From assembly GCF_041080655.1 (NCBI RefSeq), contig NZ_CP163525.1, positions 558,001 to 622,000 on the forward strand: a stretch of DNA of 64,000 nt, given 5' to 3'. The first letter of the stretch is position 1; each line of letters begins with the position of its first letter. The notes under the pieces were generated by a model that was not told the DNA's origin, searched no databases, and saw only the letters and a program-made list of their open reading frames with translations. Below, piece by piece: positions 43,972 through 53,489 of this stretch. The position numbers and the translations under genes were made by a program. Source of the stretch: Streptomyces sp. CG4 (GTDB lineage: Bacteria; Actinomycetota; Actinomycetes; Streptomycetales; Streptomycetaceae).

Positions 43972-45165
43972 GTGGCGCACCAGGCTGGTCGGGTGAAGGA
44001 CGAACGGACCGGCCGGGAGCCGGAGGACGCCGCCGCGCTCCGGCCCCGGTTGCCGGCGCCGCCGCTGTGGCTGCGCTGGCTTCCGGTCCTCTACGTCGCG
44101 GCCGTCCTGCTGCTGGAGCCGGTCACGCCCGTGGACTGGCCGGTGAGCTTCGCGCTGATCTGCGTGCCCGTGCTGGCCGCGTTCGCGCACGGGCCGCGGG
44201 GCGTCGCCGCGGCCACGGTGTTCTCCGTCGTCCTCGAAGGGGTGCTGGCCGGTACGCCGTGCTGCGCGGGCCGCGCCGTCGGCTATCTGTGGGACCGTCA
44301 CTACGTCGCCTCCTACATCTGTACGGCCCTGGTGGGCGGCCTCGGCACGATCCTGGCCGCCCACCGGATCCGGCGGGAACGCACGCTCGCCGACGTCCGG
44401 TTCGTGGCCGAGACCGCGCAGCGCGTCCTGCTGCGCCCCGTGCCGCACCACATCGGCAACCTCCGGCTGGAGAGCCTCTACCTGTCCGCGAGCGCGGAGG
44501 CCCGCATCGGCGGTGACCTCTACGAGGCGGTTCCCACCCGCTTCGGGGTCCGCCTGCTCATCGGCGACGTCCGTGGCAAGGGACTGCTGGCGGTGGAGAC
44601 CGCCGCCACGCTGCTCGGCGCGTTCCGCGAGGCGGCGTACGACGAACCCGATCTGCCCGCGCTGGCCGGCCGGGCGGACAGGAGCATGAACCGCAGGGCG
44701 GCGCAGCTCGGCGGAACCGAGACGGGCGAGCGGTTCGTCACCGCGGTGTTCGCGGAGATCCCTGCCGACGGGCACATCGTCCGCCTCGTCAACTGCGGCC
44801 ATCCGCCGCCCATCTCCCTGCGGGACGGCGAGGTGTGCGAACTGGACAGCGGGCGGCCGGCGCCGCCCCTGACCCTCGGCAAGCTGGTCGAGGACCCGTA
44901 CCACGTCGACGAGTACCCCTTCCGGCCCGGTGATCAGCTGCTGCTGTACACGGACGGCGTCACGGAGACGCGGGACGCGGCGGGCGCCTTCTATCCGCTG
45001 CTCCAGCGGCTGCGCGCCTGGGGTCCCCTGCCGCCGAAGGAGCTGCTCGACCGACTCCACGACGACCTGTTGGCCTACAGCTGCAACAGGATGCAGGACG
45101 ACACCGCGGCGCTCGCGGTCTGTCTGGTTCCCGAGCCGCCGTCGGCGACGGCACCGGCCGAGTGA
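43972..45165 (+). CDS. Membrane-bound SpoIIE-family PP2C phosphatase
   Basis: 397 residues if the GTG at 43972 is used (43993 is an alternative). Three or four N-terminal hydrophobic helices (LPVLYVAAVLLLEPV, FALICVPVLAAFAHG, YICTALVGGLGTILAA) precede the phosphatase. The catalytic domain has ARIGGDLYEA, LLIGDVRGKGLLAVETAATLLG, VNCGHPPPISL, and LLLYTDGVTETRD, with metal Asp residues in GGD, GDV and DGV. Such proteins dephosphorylate anti-sigma-factor antagonists in partner-switching systems. No sensor PAS/GAF domain is seen; the membrane part may sense. Confidence 0.85.
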   Translation: MAHQAGRVKDERTGREPEDAAALRPRLPAPPLWLRWLPVLYVAAVLLLEPVTPVDWPVSFALICVPVLAAFAHGPRGVAAATVFSVVLEGVLAGTPCCAGRAVGYLWDRHYVASYICTALVGGLGTILAAHRIRRERTLADVRFVAETAQRVLLRPVPHHIGNLRLESLYLSASAEARIGGDLYEAVPTRFGVRLLIGDVRGKGLLAVETAATLLGAFREAAYDEPDLPALAGRADRSMNRRAAQLGGTETGERFVTAVFAEIPADGHIVRLVNCGHPPPISLRDGEVCELDSGRPAPPLTLGKLVEDPYHVDEYPFRPGDQLLLYTDGVTETRDAAGAFYPLLQRLRAWGPLPPKELLDRLHDDLLAYSCNRMQDDTAALAVCLVPEPPSATAPAE

Positions 45166-45189
45166 GCCGGGCCCCGTTGCGCAAGCGGG

Positions 45190-46002
45190 TCAGAACGCCG
45201 TGTGGGCGAACCAGTTGTCCAGGACCGCGCGCTGTCCCGTGATCTCGAAGGCCTGGTCCTGGTAGGAGCGCCGGCCGTAGAGGAGGAGCAGGAGGTCCGC
45301 CGCCCCGCCGTGCACCGCCGTGACCGGCACGGCTGCGCCGGCCTCGCGGTCCGCCCGTGCGAGCGGGCGGAAGCCGTCCGGGTCCAGCCGGATCCGCCAC
45401 TCCTCGGCGGATCCGCCGTCGGAGCCCGCGCAGCGGAACGCGAGGGTCTCGCCGTCGCCGCGCAGCTTGGTCACACCGGGGGCGAAGAGGCCCGCGTAGG
45501 GAAGGTTGACGAGGAACTCGTCCACGCCGTCCGCCGCGAGCTCGGGGTCGATGTCCGAGGTCAGGCCGACGGCCTGCTCCGCGTCCACCCGGTGCACCAG
45601 CGTCTCGAAGAGCATCCGGCGGGCCCAGAACCGGGCGTGCCGGTCCTCGCCCCAGACCCACATGGGTGCGTCGGGATCCGTGTCGCGCAGGACGGCCGCC
45701 ACGCCGGGCACGCCCGCCGCCACCCAGTCGGGATAGTCGCGGGCGTCGGCCGGCAGCCCCAGTTCGACGTCGCGGCTGCGGGGCGGCTCCTGCACCAGCT
45801 GGGTCAGCAGGGCGCTGAACCAGCGCTGCAGCGCTCCCACGTGCCGGGTGAGGTCGGCCAGGGTCCAGTCGGGGCAGGCGGGCACGGCGCTCGCCGGGTC
45901 GGCACCGCGGACCGCCTCGGTAAAGCGCAGGGTCTCGCGGGCGATGGCCTCGCGGTAGGTGTCGTACGGCAGAGGATGCCCCGCCCCGTGTGTCGCTGCC
46001 AT
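45190..46002 (-). CDS. Maleylpyruvate isomerase-like (DinB superfamily) protein
   Basis: 270 residues from ATG 46002, chosen because AGGATGG lies upstream; 46014 is an alternative. The N-terminal domain has VPACPDWTLADLTRHVGALQRWFSALL, the mycothiol-dependent isomerase signature with its metal-binding His. A later ETLVHRVDAEQAVG is also typical. The C-terminal part is the MDMPI-type domain. The protein may use mycothiol for isomerisation or conjugation. It lies between two SpoIIE-type phosphatase genes without obvious functional link. Confidence 0.75.
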   Translation of the reverse strand: MAATHGAGHPLPYDTYREAIARETLRFTEAVRGADPASAVPACPDWTLADLTRHVGALQRWFSALLTQLVQEPPRSRDVELGLPADARDYPDWVAAGVPGVAAVLRDTDPDAPMWVWGEDRHARFWARRMLFETLVHRVDAEQAVGLTSDIDPELAADGVDEFLVNLPYAGLFAPGVTKLRGDGETLAFRCAGSDGGSAEEWRIRLDPDGFRPLARADREAGAAVPVTAVHGGAADLLLLLYGRRSYQDQAFEITGQRAVLDNWFAHTAF

Positions 46003-46089
46003 CGCCGCTGCCATCCTGTTCTGTTGCCCGGCACGGATTCCGTCGCCGACAGTGTGACCGCTGGAGTCCACTCGAAGGCAAATCCGCGC

Positions 46090-48549
46090 TCAGGGGATCT
46101 CCTGTTCGGCCCAGATGATCTTCCCTTCGGCGGTGTAGCGGGCGCCCCAGCGCTGGGCGAGCTGGGCGACCAGGAAGAGCCCACGGCCGCCCTCGTCCGT
46201 GCTCCTGGCGTGTCGGAGCCGGGGGGCCGTACTGCTGGCGTCGGAGACCTCGCAGGTGAGGCGGGTGTCGCGGAGGAGTCGTAGCCGGATGGGCGGGGTC
46301 GCGTAGCGGAGGGCGTTGGTGACCAGTTCGCTGACGATGAGTTCCGTCGTCATGGCCGTTTCCGCGCCGAGGCCCCAGTCCTCGACCTGGCGGGTTGCCT
46401 GGGCGCGCAGGGTGCCGACGGCGGCCGGGTCGGGCAGGACGTCCCAGGAGGCGACCTGGTCGGCGCCGAGCACATGGGTGCGGGTCAGCAGCAGGGCGAT
46501 GTCGTCGGACTGCGGCACGGGCACGAGCGCGCGCACGGCGGAGGTGCACAGCGCCTCCAGGTCCTCGCCGGTACGGGTGAGGGCCTGTGCGAGCAGCGAC
46601 ATGCCACGCTCCACGTCGTGGTCGCAGCCCTCGATGAGGCCGTTGGTGTAGAGGCCGAAGAGGCTGTTCTCGGGAAGTTCGATCTCGGTGGCCTCGAAGG
46701 CCATTCCACCGAGGCCGAGTGGTGGGCCGACGGGGATCTCCGGGAAGTGGGCAGGTTCGTCCGGTGTCACGACGACGGGCGGCGGGTGTCCGGCCCGGGC
46801 CATCGCGCACCGCCGGGTGACGGGGTCGTAGACGGCGTAGAGGCAGGTCGCGCCGATGAAGGTGCTCCGGGCGGCCGTGCCGGCGGCGGCCTCCTCGTCG
46901 CTGAGCCGGAGCACGAGGTCGTCGAGGTGGGCGAGCAGGTCGTCGGGGGGCATCTCCATGGCGGCGAGGGTCTGGACAGCCGTGCGCAGCCGGCCCATAC
47001 CGGCCGCCGCGGCGATGCCGTGGCCCACGACGTCACCGACGACGAGACCCACGCGGGCGCCGGACAGCGGGATCACGTCGAACCAGTCGCCGCCGACGCC
47101 TCCGGAGGGGTCCGCCGGCCGGTAGGAGGAGGCCACCTCCAGCGCGGTGCCGCCCGTCAGGGCGGGTGGCAGCAGGCTGCGCTGGAGGGTGATCGCCGCC
47201 GTGTGCTCCCTGGTGTAGCGGCGGGCGTTGTCCACGCAGACGGCGGCACGGGCCACGAGTTCCCGGGCCAGCAGGACGTCGTCGGTCCCGAAGGAGACCG
47301 GGTTGACCGACCGGGCGAATGTGGCGAGGCCGAGGGGGGTGTTGCGGGCCCGCATGGGCACGGCGATGACCGAGTGCAGGCCGTACTCGCGGACGCGTGC
47401 CGTCCGCTCCGGATCCCGTGTGACCCACAGCTCGTCGGACGGGTCGAGGACCGGGATGAGCACCGGCTCGCCGTCGATGACCAGGTGCGCGTCGTGGGGC
47501 GGCGGGAGGAAGTCGACACGCTCGCCGATCCGGACGACGGCCTCGGGAGTGCCCTCGCGCACCGAGCGCTGCGCCGCCCGGCGCATCACCGGCCTGGCGG
47601 GCGCCGGGCCCGCATCGCTCAGCCATGCTCCGTGACCCTCGGTGCTGAGCACGGGTTCCAGCAGGTCGACGATGACGAAGTCGGCGAAGCGGGGGACGGC
47701 GAAGTCGGCGAGTTCCTGGGCGGTCCGCATCACGTCGAGGGTCCGGCCGATGCTGGTACCGGCTTCGTTGACCATGGTCAGCAGCCGGCGGGCGTTCCAG
47801 CGCTCGGTGACGTCCTGGACCATGTAGCAGACACCGGTGACGGCGTCCTCGGCGTCCACCAGCGGGAAGAACGAGGTCGCGTAGGCGTGCCGGCGGTGCG
47901 GGTCGGCCCAGCACCAGCCGACGTACTCGTAGTCGGTGACCGGCACGCCGGTGGCGAGCACGTCGCGCATCAGGTTTTCCAGGCCCGCCGCCTGCAACCC
48001 GGGCAGCAACTCGCCCAGCCGCTTGCCGAGCCGCTCGTCACCGGGGACCCCGCTCATGCGTTCCAGGGTGTCGTTCACCCAGACGTACCGCAGCTCGGTG
48101 TCCAGGACGGCCAGGCCGACCGGCGAGCGGGTCAGGAACCCGTCCAGGACCGACTGGCCCATGGTCCACCGCTGCCGCTGTTCGCGGGCCGACACCAGGA
48201 AGCAATCGGTGTGGCCCATCCGGAACGACGCCGAGACCCGCAGCTGGACGTCGAGGCGGCGGCCGTCCCGGTGTCGTACGGCGATCTGGCCGCTCCAGCC
48301 GTTTCCGGCGCGGCACCGCGCCACGACACCGGCGAGCCGTGCCGGGTCCTCGGGCATGGCAAGCAGGCGCGCGGCGGAGACACCGACGACGTCCGGTGCC
48401 GCGTGGCCGAGGAGTACTTCGGCGCTGCGGGTCCAGCCGACGACGATGCCGTCTTCCGATATCACCGCGGCCGCGTCGGTGGACGCGTCGAAGAGATCAC
48501 CCGGTCCCCCGGGTGGGCCCGCGGCGAAGCCCTCTCGCGCAGATTCCAT
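46090..48549 (-). CDS. PAS-PAS-GAF SpoIIE phosphatase with HATPase domain
   Basis: 819 residues from ATG 48549 (an ATG at 48558 is also possible; neither has a strong ribosome site). Domains in order: PAS about 20-130 (DAAAVISEDGIVVGWTRSAEVLLG), PAS about 140-265 (SPVGLAVLDTELRYVWVND), GAF about 275-450 with VIAVPMRARNTPLGL, PP2C about 460-680 (GVGGDWFDVIPLSG, VVGDVVGHGIAAAAGMGRLR, ARAGHPPPV), and a C-terminal anti-sigma-like ATPase about 690-819 (TELIVSELVTNALRY, GGRGLFLVAQLAQRWG). The phosphatase and kinase-type domains in one chain point to partner-switching signalling. Divergent from the similar gene at 48667. Confidence 0.9.
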   Translation of the reverse strand: MESAREGFAAGPPGGPGDLFDASTDAAAVISEDGIVVGWTRSAEVLLGHAAPDVVGVSAARLLAMPEDPARLAGVVARCRAGNGWSGQIAVRHRDGRRLDVQLRVSASFRMGHTDCFLVSAREQRQRWTMGQSVLDGFLTRSPVGLAVLDTELRYVWVNDTLERMSGVPGDERLGKRLGELLPGLQAAGLENLMRDVLATGVPVTDYEYVGWCWADPHRRHAYATSFFPLVDAEDAVTGVCYMVQDVTERWNARRLLTMVNEAGTSIGRTLDVMRTAQELADFAVPRFADFVIVDLLEPVLSTEGHGAWLSDAGPAPARPVMRRAAQRSVREGTPEAVVRIGERVDFLPPPHDAHLVIDGEPVLIPVLDPSDELWVTRDPERTARVREYGLHSVIAVPMRARNTPLGLATFARSVNPVSFGTDDVLLARELVARAAVCVDNARRYTREHTAAITLQRSLLPPALTGGTALEVASSYRPADPSGGVGGDWFDVIPLSGARVGLVVGDVVGHGIAAAAGMGRLRTAVQTLAAMEMPPDDLLAHLDDLVLRLSDEEAAAGTAARSTFIGATCLYAVYDPVTRRCAMARAGHPPPVVVTPDEPAHFPEIPVGPPLGLGGMAFEATEIELPENSLFGLYTNGLIEGCDHDVERGMSLLAQALTRTGEDLEALCTSAVRALVPVPQSDDIALLLTRTHVLGADQVASWDVLPDPAAVGTLRAQATRQVEDWGLGAETAMTTELIVSELVTNALRYATPPIRLRLLRDTRLTCEVSDASSTAPRLRHARSTDEGGRGLFLVAQLAQRWGARYTAEGKIIWAEQEIP

Positions 48550-48666
48550 CAAATACACCCATACACCACTATGAGACAGTTTCTACAGTGGTGTGCACGG
48601 ATACTCCGCAAAGACCGGTCGTCCGTAGTCGTGCACGCCCGTCCGGCCGGTGGAGGTGAACCCGGC

Positions 48667-50733
48667 ATGGCAGTGAACTCCTTCGAAGCCGGCCACGACG
48701 GGCAACGTACCGAGCTGCCCCGGCCGACCGGGCTGCTGGATGTGCTGAGTGTGGCCGCGGTGGCCCTGGACACCCGCGGCCGGATCGTCTTCTGGACCCC
48801 GCAGGCCGAGGAACTCTTCGGATACTCCTCGGAGGAGGCGCTCGGCAAGCATGCGGCGCGCCTGCTCATCCATCCGGAACATCTGCAGGCCGTGGTGGGT
48901 CTGTTCACGGAGGTGCTGGAGACCGGCCGGGGCTGGGCCGGCGCCTTCCCGGTCCGGCACAAGGACGGCAGCAGCCGGCTCACCGAGTTCCGGACCATGC
49001 GGCTGCTGGACGATCTCGGGGACGTCTACGCCCTCGGCATCGCGGCGGACCACACGCTGCTCCAGCGCGTCGAGACCGATCTGGCGCTGTGCGAGCAGCT
49101 GATCAACCAGTCCCCGATCGGTCTGGCCCTGCTCGACCCCGAGCTGCGCTATCTCCTGGTCAATCCGGCGCTGGAGCGGATCGACGGCATTCCCGCCGAG
49201 GAGCACATCGGCCGCCACCTGCGGGAGACGCTGCCCCTGCCGGACGTCGAGACCGTCGAGTCCGCCCTGCGCCAGGTGCTCACCACCGGTACGCCGCTCC
49301 TCGACCAGTACCACGTCGGCCGCCCCCCGGGCGATCCCGGCCACGAGCACGCCTGGTCGCTGTCGTTCTACCGCCTGGAGGATCCCGGCGGGCGGGTCCT
49401 GGGCGCGGCCGCCTCGGTCGTCGACGTCACCGAGCGGCATCGCGCGGCGGCCGAGGCCGACCGGGCGCGGCGGCGCCTGGCGCTGATCGCGGACGCCTCC
49501 GCGCGGGTCGGCACCGCGCTGGACGTGGAGCAGACGGCCCATGAGCTGGCGGAGATCGCCGCGCCGGCGCTGGCCGACGTGGTCGCCGTGGACGTTCTCG
49601 ACTCCGCGCTGTCCTGCCGTCGTATCAGCAGACCGGACAACGGCCCGGAGCTGTTCCGGGCCCTCGCCCTCAAGGCCGCCCACCCCACGGTCGCGCTGCG
49701 CGCCGCCGACCCGCCCGGCGACATCGCCGCCTACGCGGGTGACCGTCTGGTGACCCTGTGCGTCCACACCGGGCGACCGGTCCTGGTGCCCCATGTGGGG
49801 CCGCATGATCTGCCGCGCATCGCCCGGGACGCGGCGGCCGGCGCCCTGCTGGCGGAGGCCGGTGTCCACTCGTATCTCGCGGTGCCGCTGATCGCGCACG
49901 GCGAGGTGCTCGGCGCCCTCGATCTCAAGCGGACCCGCAATCCGGCGCCGTTCGACGAGGACGACATCGTGCTGGCCGCCGAACTCGCCGGCCGAGCCGC
50001 CGTCGCCATCGACAACGCCCGCTGGTTCCAGAGCGTCCGCAACACCGCGCTCACCCTGCAGCGCAGTCTGCTGCCCGACCACCCGGCGCTCCACACGGGC
50101 CTGGAACTCGCCTCCCGCTATCAGCCCGCGCAGGCGACGAGCGAGGTCGGCGGCGACTGGTACGACGTCATCCCGCTCGCCGACGACAAGACCGCCCTGG
50201 TGGTCGGCGACGTCATGGGCAACGGCATCGACGCGGCCGCCACCATGGGCCGGCTGCGCACGGCCACCTGCGCCTACGCCGATGTCGACCTCGCCCCCGA
50301 CGCGGTGCTCCAGCACCTGGACAAGATCACCTGCGATCTGGAGCACTACATCGTCACCTGCCTGTACGCGGTGTACGAACCCCGCACCGGGAGGTGCAGC
50401 ATCGCCAACGCCGGGCACATGCCGCCCGCGCTGGCGCGTCCCGGCGAGCCGCCGCGGCTCCTGGACCTGCCGGCCGGGGCGCCGCTCGGCGTCGGCGGCA
50501 TCCGGTTCGAGACCACGACGGTCCCGCTGCGTCCGGGCGACCTGCTGGTCCTTTACACCGACGGCCTCGTGGAGACCCGTCAGCACGCCATCGACGACCG
50601 GCTGAACGCCCTGCTGGACATCCTCGACGAACCGCGCCGGCCGCTGGAGCAGATCTGCGACGCCCTGCTGTACGGACTGCGCAACCCCGACGACCACGAC
50701 GACGTGGCCCTGCTCGTCGCCCGCGCCCTGTAG
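48667..50733 (+). CDS. PAS-PAS-GAF SpoIIE-family phosphatase
   Basis: 688 residues from ATG 48667 with GGAGGTGA eight bases upstream. PAS domains lie at about 20-125 (VAALDTRGRIVFWTPQAEELFGYS in essence) and 145-265 (SPIGLALLDPELRYLLVNPALERIDG). The GAF domain is at about 280-450 (SYLAVPLIAHGEVLGALDLKR). The PP2C domain is at about 465-688 (SEVGGDWYDVIPLAD, VVGDVMGNGIDAAATMGRLRT, ANAGHMPPAL, LVLYTDGLVETR). Unlike its divergent neighbour it lacks the C-terminal ATPase domain. It likely dephosphorylates an STAS-type antagonist in response to a small ligand or redox signal. The pair probably arose by duplication. Confidence 0.9.
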   Translation: MAVNSFEAGHDGQRTELPRPTGLLDVLSVAAVALDTRGRIVFWTPQAEELFGYSSEEALGKHAARLLIHPEHLQAVVGLFTEVLETGRGWAGAFPVRHKDGSSRLTEFRTMRLLDDLGDVYALGIAADHTLLQRVETDLALCEQLINQSPIGLALLDPELRYLLVNPALERIDGIPAEEHIGRHLRETLPLPDVETVESALRQVLTTGTPLLDQYHVGRPPGDPGHEHAWSLSFYRLEDPGGRVLGAAASVVDVTERHRAAAEADRARRRLALIADASARVGTALDVEQTAHELAEIAAPALADVVAVDVLDSALSCRRISRPDNGPELFRALALKAAHPTVALRAADPPGDIAAYAGDRLVTLCVHTGRPVLVPHVGPHDLPRIARDAAAGALLAEAGVHSYLAVPLIAHGEVLGALDLKRTRNPAPFDEDDIVLAAELAGRAAVAIDNARWFQSVRNTALTLQRSLLPDHPALHTGLELASRYQPAQATSEVGGDWYDVIPLADDKTALVVGDVMGNGIDAAATMGRLRTATCAYADVDLAPDAVLQHLDKITCDLEHYIVTCLYAVYEPRTGRCSIANAGHMPPALARPGEPPRLLDLPAGAPLGVGGIRFETTTVPLRPGDLLVLYTDGLVETRQHAIDDRLNALLDILDEPRRPLEQICDALLYGLRNPDDHDDVALLVARAL

Positions 50734-50859
50734 GCCGCCCGAAGCAGCACGAGGCCCTTCCCTGAACCGTGCCGTGTGGTGGACACTCCGCGCACCGGAC
50801 CGACGTCGTCACCCTGGTCGCGGCGCTCTCCCCCACCCCCTACCGTCAAGGGTCCCCGG

Positions 50860-52788
50860 ATGCCGATCGCACCTGCCGCCCTGCGCCTGGCCGGCGCAGT
50901 GGCTGGCTTCCTGCTCGTCGCCACCACGTCCACTGCGGCCTCGCCCGCCCCTGAGCAGCCAACTCACCATAATATATGGGCAGTTGCGGCCACGACCCCG
51001 GCCACGTGGTCGCCGCCACTGTCCACGCAAGGCCGCTACGTCGTCGACATCCAGGGCAACCGCTTCCGCCTGAAGGGCGCCAACTGGGATGGTGCACAAG
51101 GCTCATGGACGGGCAGCGGGAGCGTCGACGATCCCGCCAACCACCACGCCGGCCAGGACTCCCACGGCATCCCGCTCGGCCTGGACCGTGTACCACTGGA
51201 CCAACTCATCGGCGATTTCCACCAGTTGGGTATCAACACCATCCGGCTGCCGTTCTCGAACGAGATGATCCACAGCACGGCTCCGGTGCCCGACAACGCC
51301 GTCGCCGCCAATCCCGGACTACGCGGAAGGACACCGCTGGAGATCTACGACGCGGTGGTCGAGTCGCTCAGCGCCAGTGGGTTCGCCGTGATCCTCAACA
51401 ACCACACCAACACCTCGCGCTGGTGCTGCGGCGTCGACGGCAACGAGCGCTGGAACAGCTCGCAGTCGGCACAGGCCTGGGCCGACGACTGGGTCTTCAT
51501 GGCCCGCCGCTACGCCGGCGTCCCCCGGGTGGCCGGCGCGGACCTGTACAACGAGGTGCGGCGCGATGTCCTGGACGACCCCAACTGGGGCCTGGGCGAC
51601 AGCCACGACTGGTACGCCGCGGCCCGGCTCGCCGCCGACCGCATCCTCACGGAGGCGAACCCGCGCCTCCTCATCGTCATCGAGGGCATCAACTGGACCG
51701 GGATACCCGCGGACGGACTCCCCCACGGGCGCCCCGTGCTGACCCCCGCCGGCACCCTGTCCCACACCCTCGTCGACACCCACAAGCTCGTCTACTCCGC
51801 GCACTCCTACGGCTACACCGGCCCCCACCACAGCGGCGCGACCGGCGTCGGCGAGACCCACGATCCCCGCTACCAGGACCTGAGCCGCGACGACCTGTAC
51901 ACGGCGCTCCACGACGAGGCGTTCTTCGTGCAGGAGCCGGGCCGGCACTACACCGCACCCGTCTGGGTCAGCGAATTCGGCATCGGCGCGAACGAGTCGA
52001 ATCCGGCCGCCCGCACCTGGTTCGGCAACGTCACCGACTACTTCGCCGACCATGACGCCGACTTCGCCTTCTGGCCGCTGGTCGGCTTCACCGGCCACGA
52101 CGACTGGGCCCTGCTGCAGTACGACCGGACCGGGCACCGCTCCGGCATCCTCGACGCGGGCGACTGGCGTGCCGCGGCCTGGCAGCACCTCATGGCGGCG
52201 CCGAGCGACACCGGTGAGGTGGCGGCGGTTCCGGTCTGGCGGATGCTGGCCATCGACCACGGCGACGCGGTGGAGTCGGTGCGGGTGCGGGCCACCGGCG
52301 ACTGGGATCCGGGGGCGTACAAGGCCGCCTGCCCCGACGGGCTGCGGCTCGTCGGCCTCGGCCACACCAGTGGACGTGGGCTGTGCACCGACAGCACCGG
52401 CGGCGGCCCGGGCGATCTGCGGGCGGCTGTCACCGGCCAGACGGTCGTCACGGACGAGCGCTACGTCCCGGCCGGCGGCGACTGGGCATCGGGATTCACC
52501 AAACTGCAGTGCCCCGAGGGTAGTTTCCTCATCGGGTACAGCGCCCGCGGCGCACGGGTGTCGGCGGCCCTGTGCGTGCCCGCCCGGAACCCACTGGCGG
52601 GAGCGGGCCGTACGGTGTGGTTCGACCGGTCCGACAACCGTCCCAGCGGCGCCGCCGGCGGCGACTTCGCGTACGGCGACTACAAGGGCCAGTGCGGCGA
52701 CGACGAGTACGCCGCCGGAATCGCCTACACCACCCGGGCGGGCAGCCGCCCCGGGCCCGCCGCCCTACTGTGCCGCCGGCTCCCCTGA
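50860..52788 (+). CDS. Secreted GH5-family glycosidase with three Cys-repeat modules
   Basis: 642 residues from ATG 50860 (CAAGGG upstream). A signal peptide (LRLAGAVAGFLLVATTSTAASPA) is followed by a GH5 barrel, about 60-450: VDIQGNRFRLKGANWDGA, TIRLPFSNEMI, general acid in LYNEVRRD, YSAHSYGYTGPH, and nucleophile in PVWVSEFGIG. The C-terminus (about 458-642) holds three repeats of about 60 residues, starting GDWDPGAYKAACPDG (480), GDWASGFTKLQCPEG (540) and GDFAYGDYKGQCGDD (601), each with a second Cys later. GH5 members cleave beta-glucans or mannans. The repeat tail may bind sugar or wall; this is inference. The gene overlaps the convergent tetR by 24 bases. Confidence 0.85.
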   Translation: MPIAPAALRLAGAVAGFLLVATTSTAASPAPEQPTHHNIWAVAATTPATWSPPLSTQGRYVVDIQGNRFRLKGANWDGAQGSWTGSGSVDDPANHHAGQDSHGIPLGLDRVPLDQLIGDFHQLGINTIRLPFSNEMIHSTAPVPDNAVAANPGLRGRTPLEIYDAVVESLSASGFAVILNNHTNTSRWCCGVDGNERWNSSQSAQAWADDWVFMARRYAGVPRVAGADLYNEVRRDVLDDPNWGLGDSHDWYAAARLAADRILTEANPRLLIVIEGINWTGIPADGLPHGRPVLTPAGTLSHTLVDTHKLVYSAHSYGYTGPHHSGATGVGETHDPRYQDLSRDDLYTALHDEAFFVQEPGRHYTAPVWVSEFGIGANESNPAARTWFGNVTDYFADHDADFAFWPLVGFTGHDDWALLQYDRTGHRSGILDAGDWRAAAWQHLMAAPSDTGEVAAVPVWRMLAIDHGDAVESVRVRATGDWDPGAYKAACPDGLRLVGLGHTSGRGLCTDSTGGGPGDLRAAVTGQTVVTDERYVPAGGDWASGFTKLQCPEGSFLIGYSARGARVSAALCVPARNPLAGAGRTVWFDRSDNRPSGAAGGDFAYGDYKGQCGDDEYAAGIAYTTRAGSRPGPAALLCRRLP

Positions 52789-53388
52789 AGCGGCCGTGGA
52801 CGACCGGTCGGCGGCCCCGCGCACGAGCAGCAGGAGGGCGTCGATCAAGTCGTCCGCCAGATCGTCCGCGGGATCGCCCGTGGCCAGCCGGCGCAGTTGC
52901 AGGCCCATCACGAGAGCGACGGTCGTGGCGGCCAGGCGCTGCGCGTCCGGGACGCCCAGCGCGCCGAGAATGCGGGCGGCGAGCAGGTCGTAGGCCCCGA
53001 ACGCCTCGGCCGCCGCCTCCCGCAGCCGCGCGTCACGCCCGGCGTGCAGGTACAGCTCGAACGGGGCGAGCTGAGCGCTGTCCAGCGCCGAGCCACAGGC
53101 GACCTGGCCGGCCAGGGACGCCGCGTCCTCGACGGCGAGGCCCTCCGTCTGGCACTGCTCGGCCAGCTCGGTGAAGTGCCGCGCCTCCTCGCGCACGAAG
53201 TACAGCAGGCTCTCCCGCAGCAACTCGTGCTGGGTCTCGAAGTGGTAGGTGACCGAACCGAGGGACACGCCCGCCTCCTTGGCGATCCGCCGGTTCGTGA
53301 CCGCCGCGACTCCGTCCTCACCGATGATCCGCAGGACAGCGGTGATGATGCGCTGGCGCATCGGGGCGGGGGGAGCGGTGTGCGGCAT
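52765..53388 (-). CDS. TetR-family regulator
   Basis: 207 residues from ATG 53388. The helix-turn-helix part is QRIITAVLRIIGEDGVAAVTNRRIAKEAGVSLGSVTYHFETQHELLRESLLYF. The C-terminal part is the TetR_C-type ligand domain. It is divergent from the SDR gene at 53490 across a perfect 16-bp palindrome. Its 3' end overlaps the GH5 gene tail by 24 bases on the other strand. Confidence 0.88.
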   Translation of the reverse strand: MPHTAPPAPMRQRIITAVLRIIGEDGVAAVTNRRIAKEAGVSLGSVTYHFETQHELLRESLLYFVREEARHFTELAEQCQTEGLAVEDAASLAGQVACGSALDSAQLAPFELYLHAGRDARLREAAAEAFGAYDLLAARILGALGVPDAQRLAATTVALVMGLQLRRLATGDPADDLADDLIDALLLLVRGAADRSSTAASGEPAAQ

Positions 53389-53450
53389 GGCGTGCATTCT
53401 TTCATCCCGGCCATCCGTACCGGTGGACAGGGCGGTCTGCGCTCCCTAGT

Positions 53451-53466
53451 GTTCGTTCGAACGAAC
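53451..53466. promoter_or_regulatory. TetR operator palindrome
   Basis: GTTCGTTCGAACGAAC is a perfect 16-bp palindrome between the divergent tetR (53388) and SDR (53490) genes, ending 23 bases before the SDR start. Confidence 0.8.
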
Positions 53467-53489
53467 GGGGCTGTGACTGGAGGGTAGTC

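Noticed and set aside
46474..48666. Very long open frame on the plus strand in front of the phosphatase at 48667
   Set aside because: It is the antisense frame of the gene at 46090-48549, kept open by GC-rich codon bias; its residues show no domain and the real start has a strong ribosome site at 48667.
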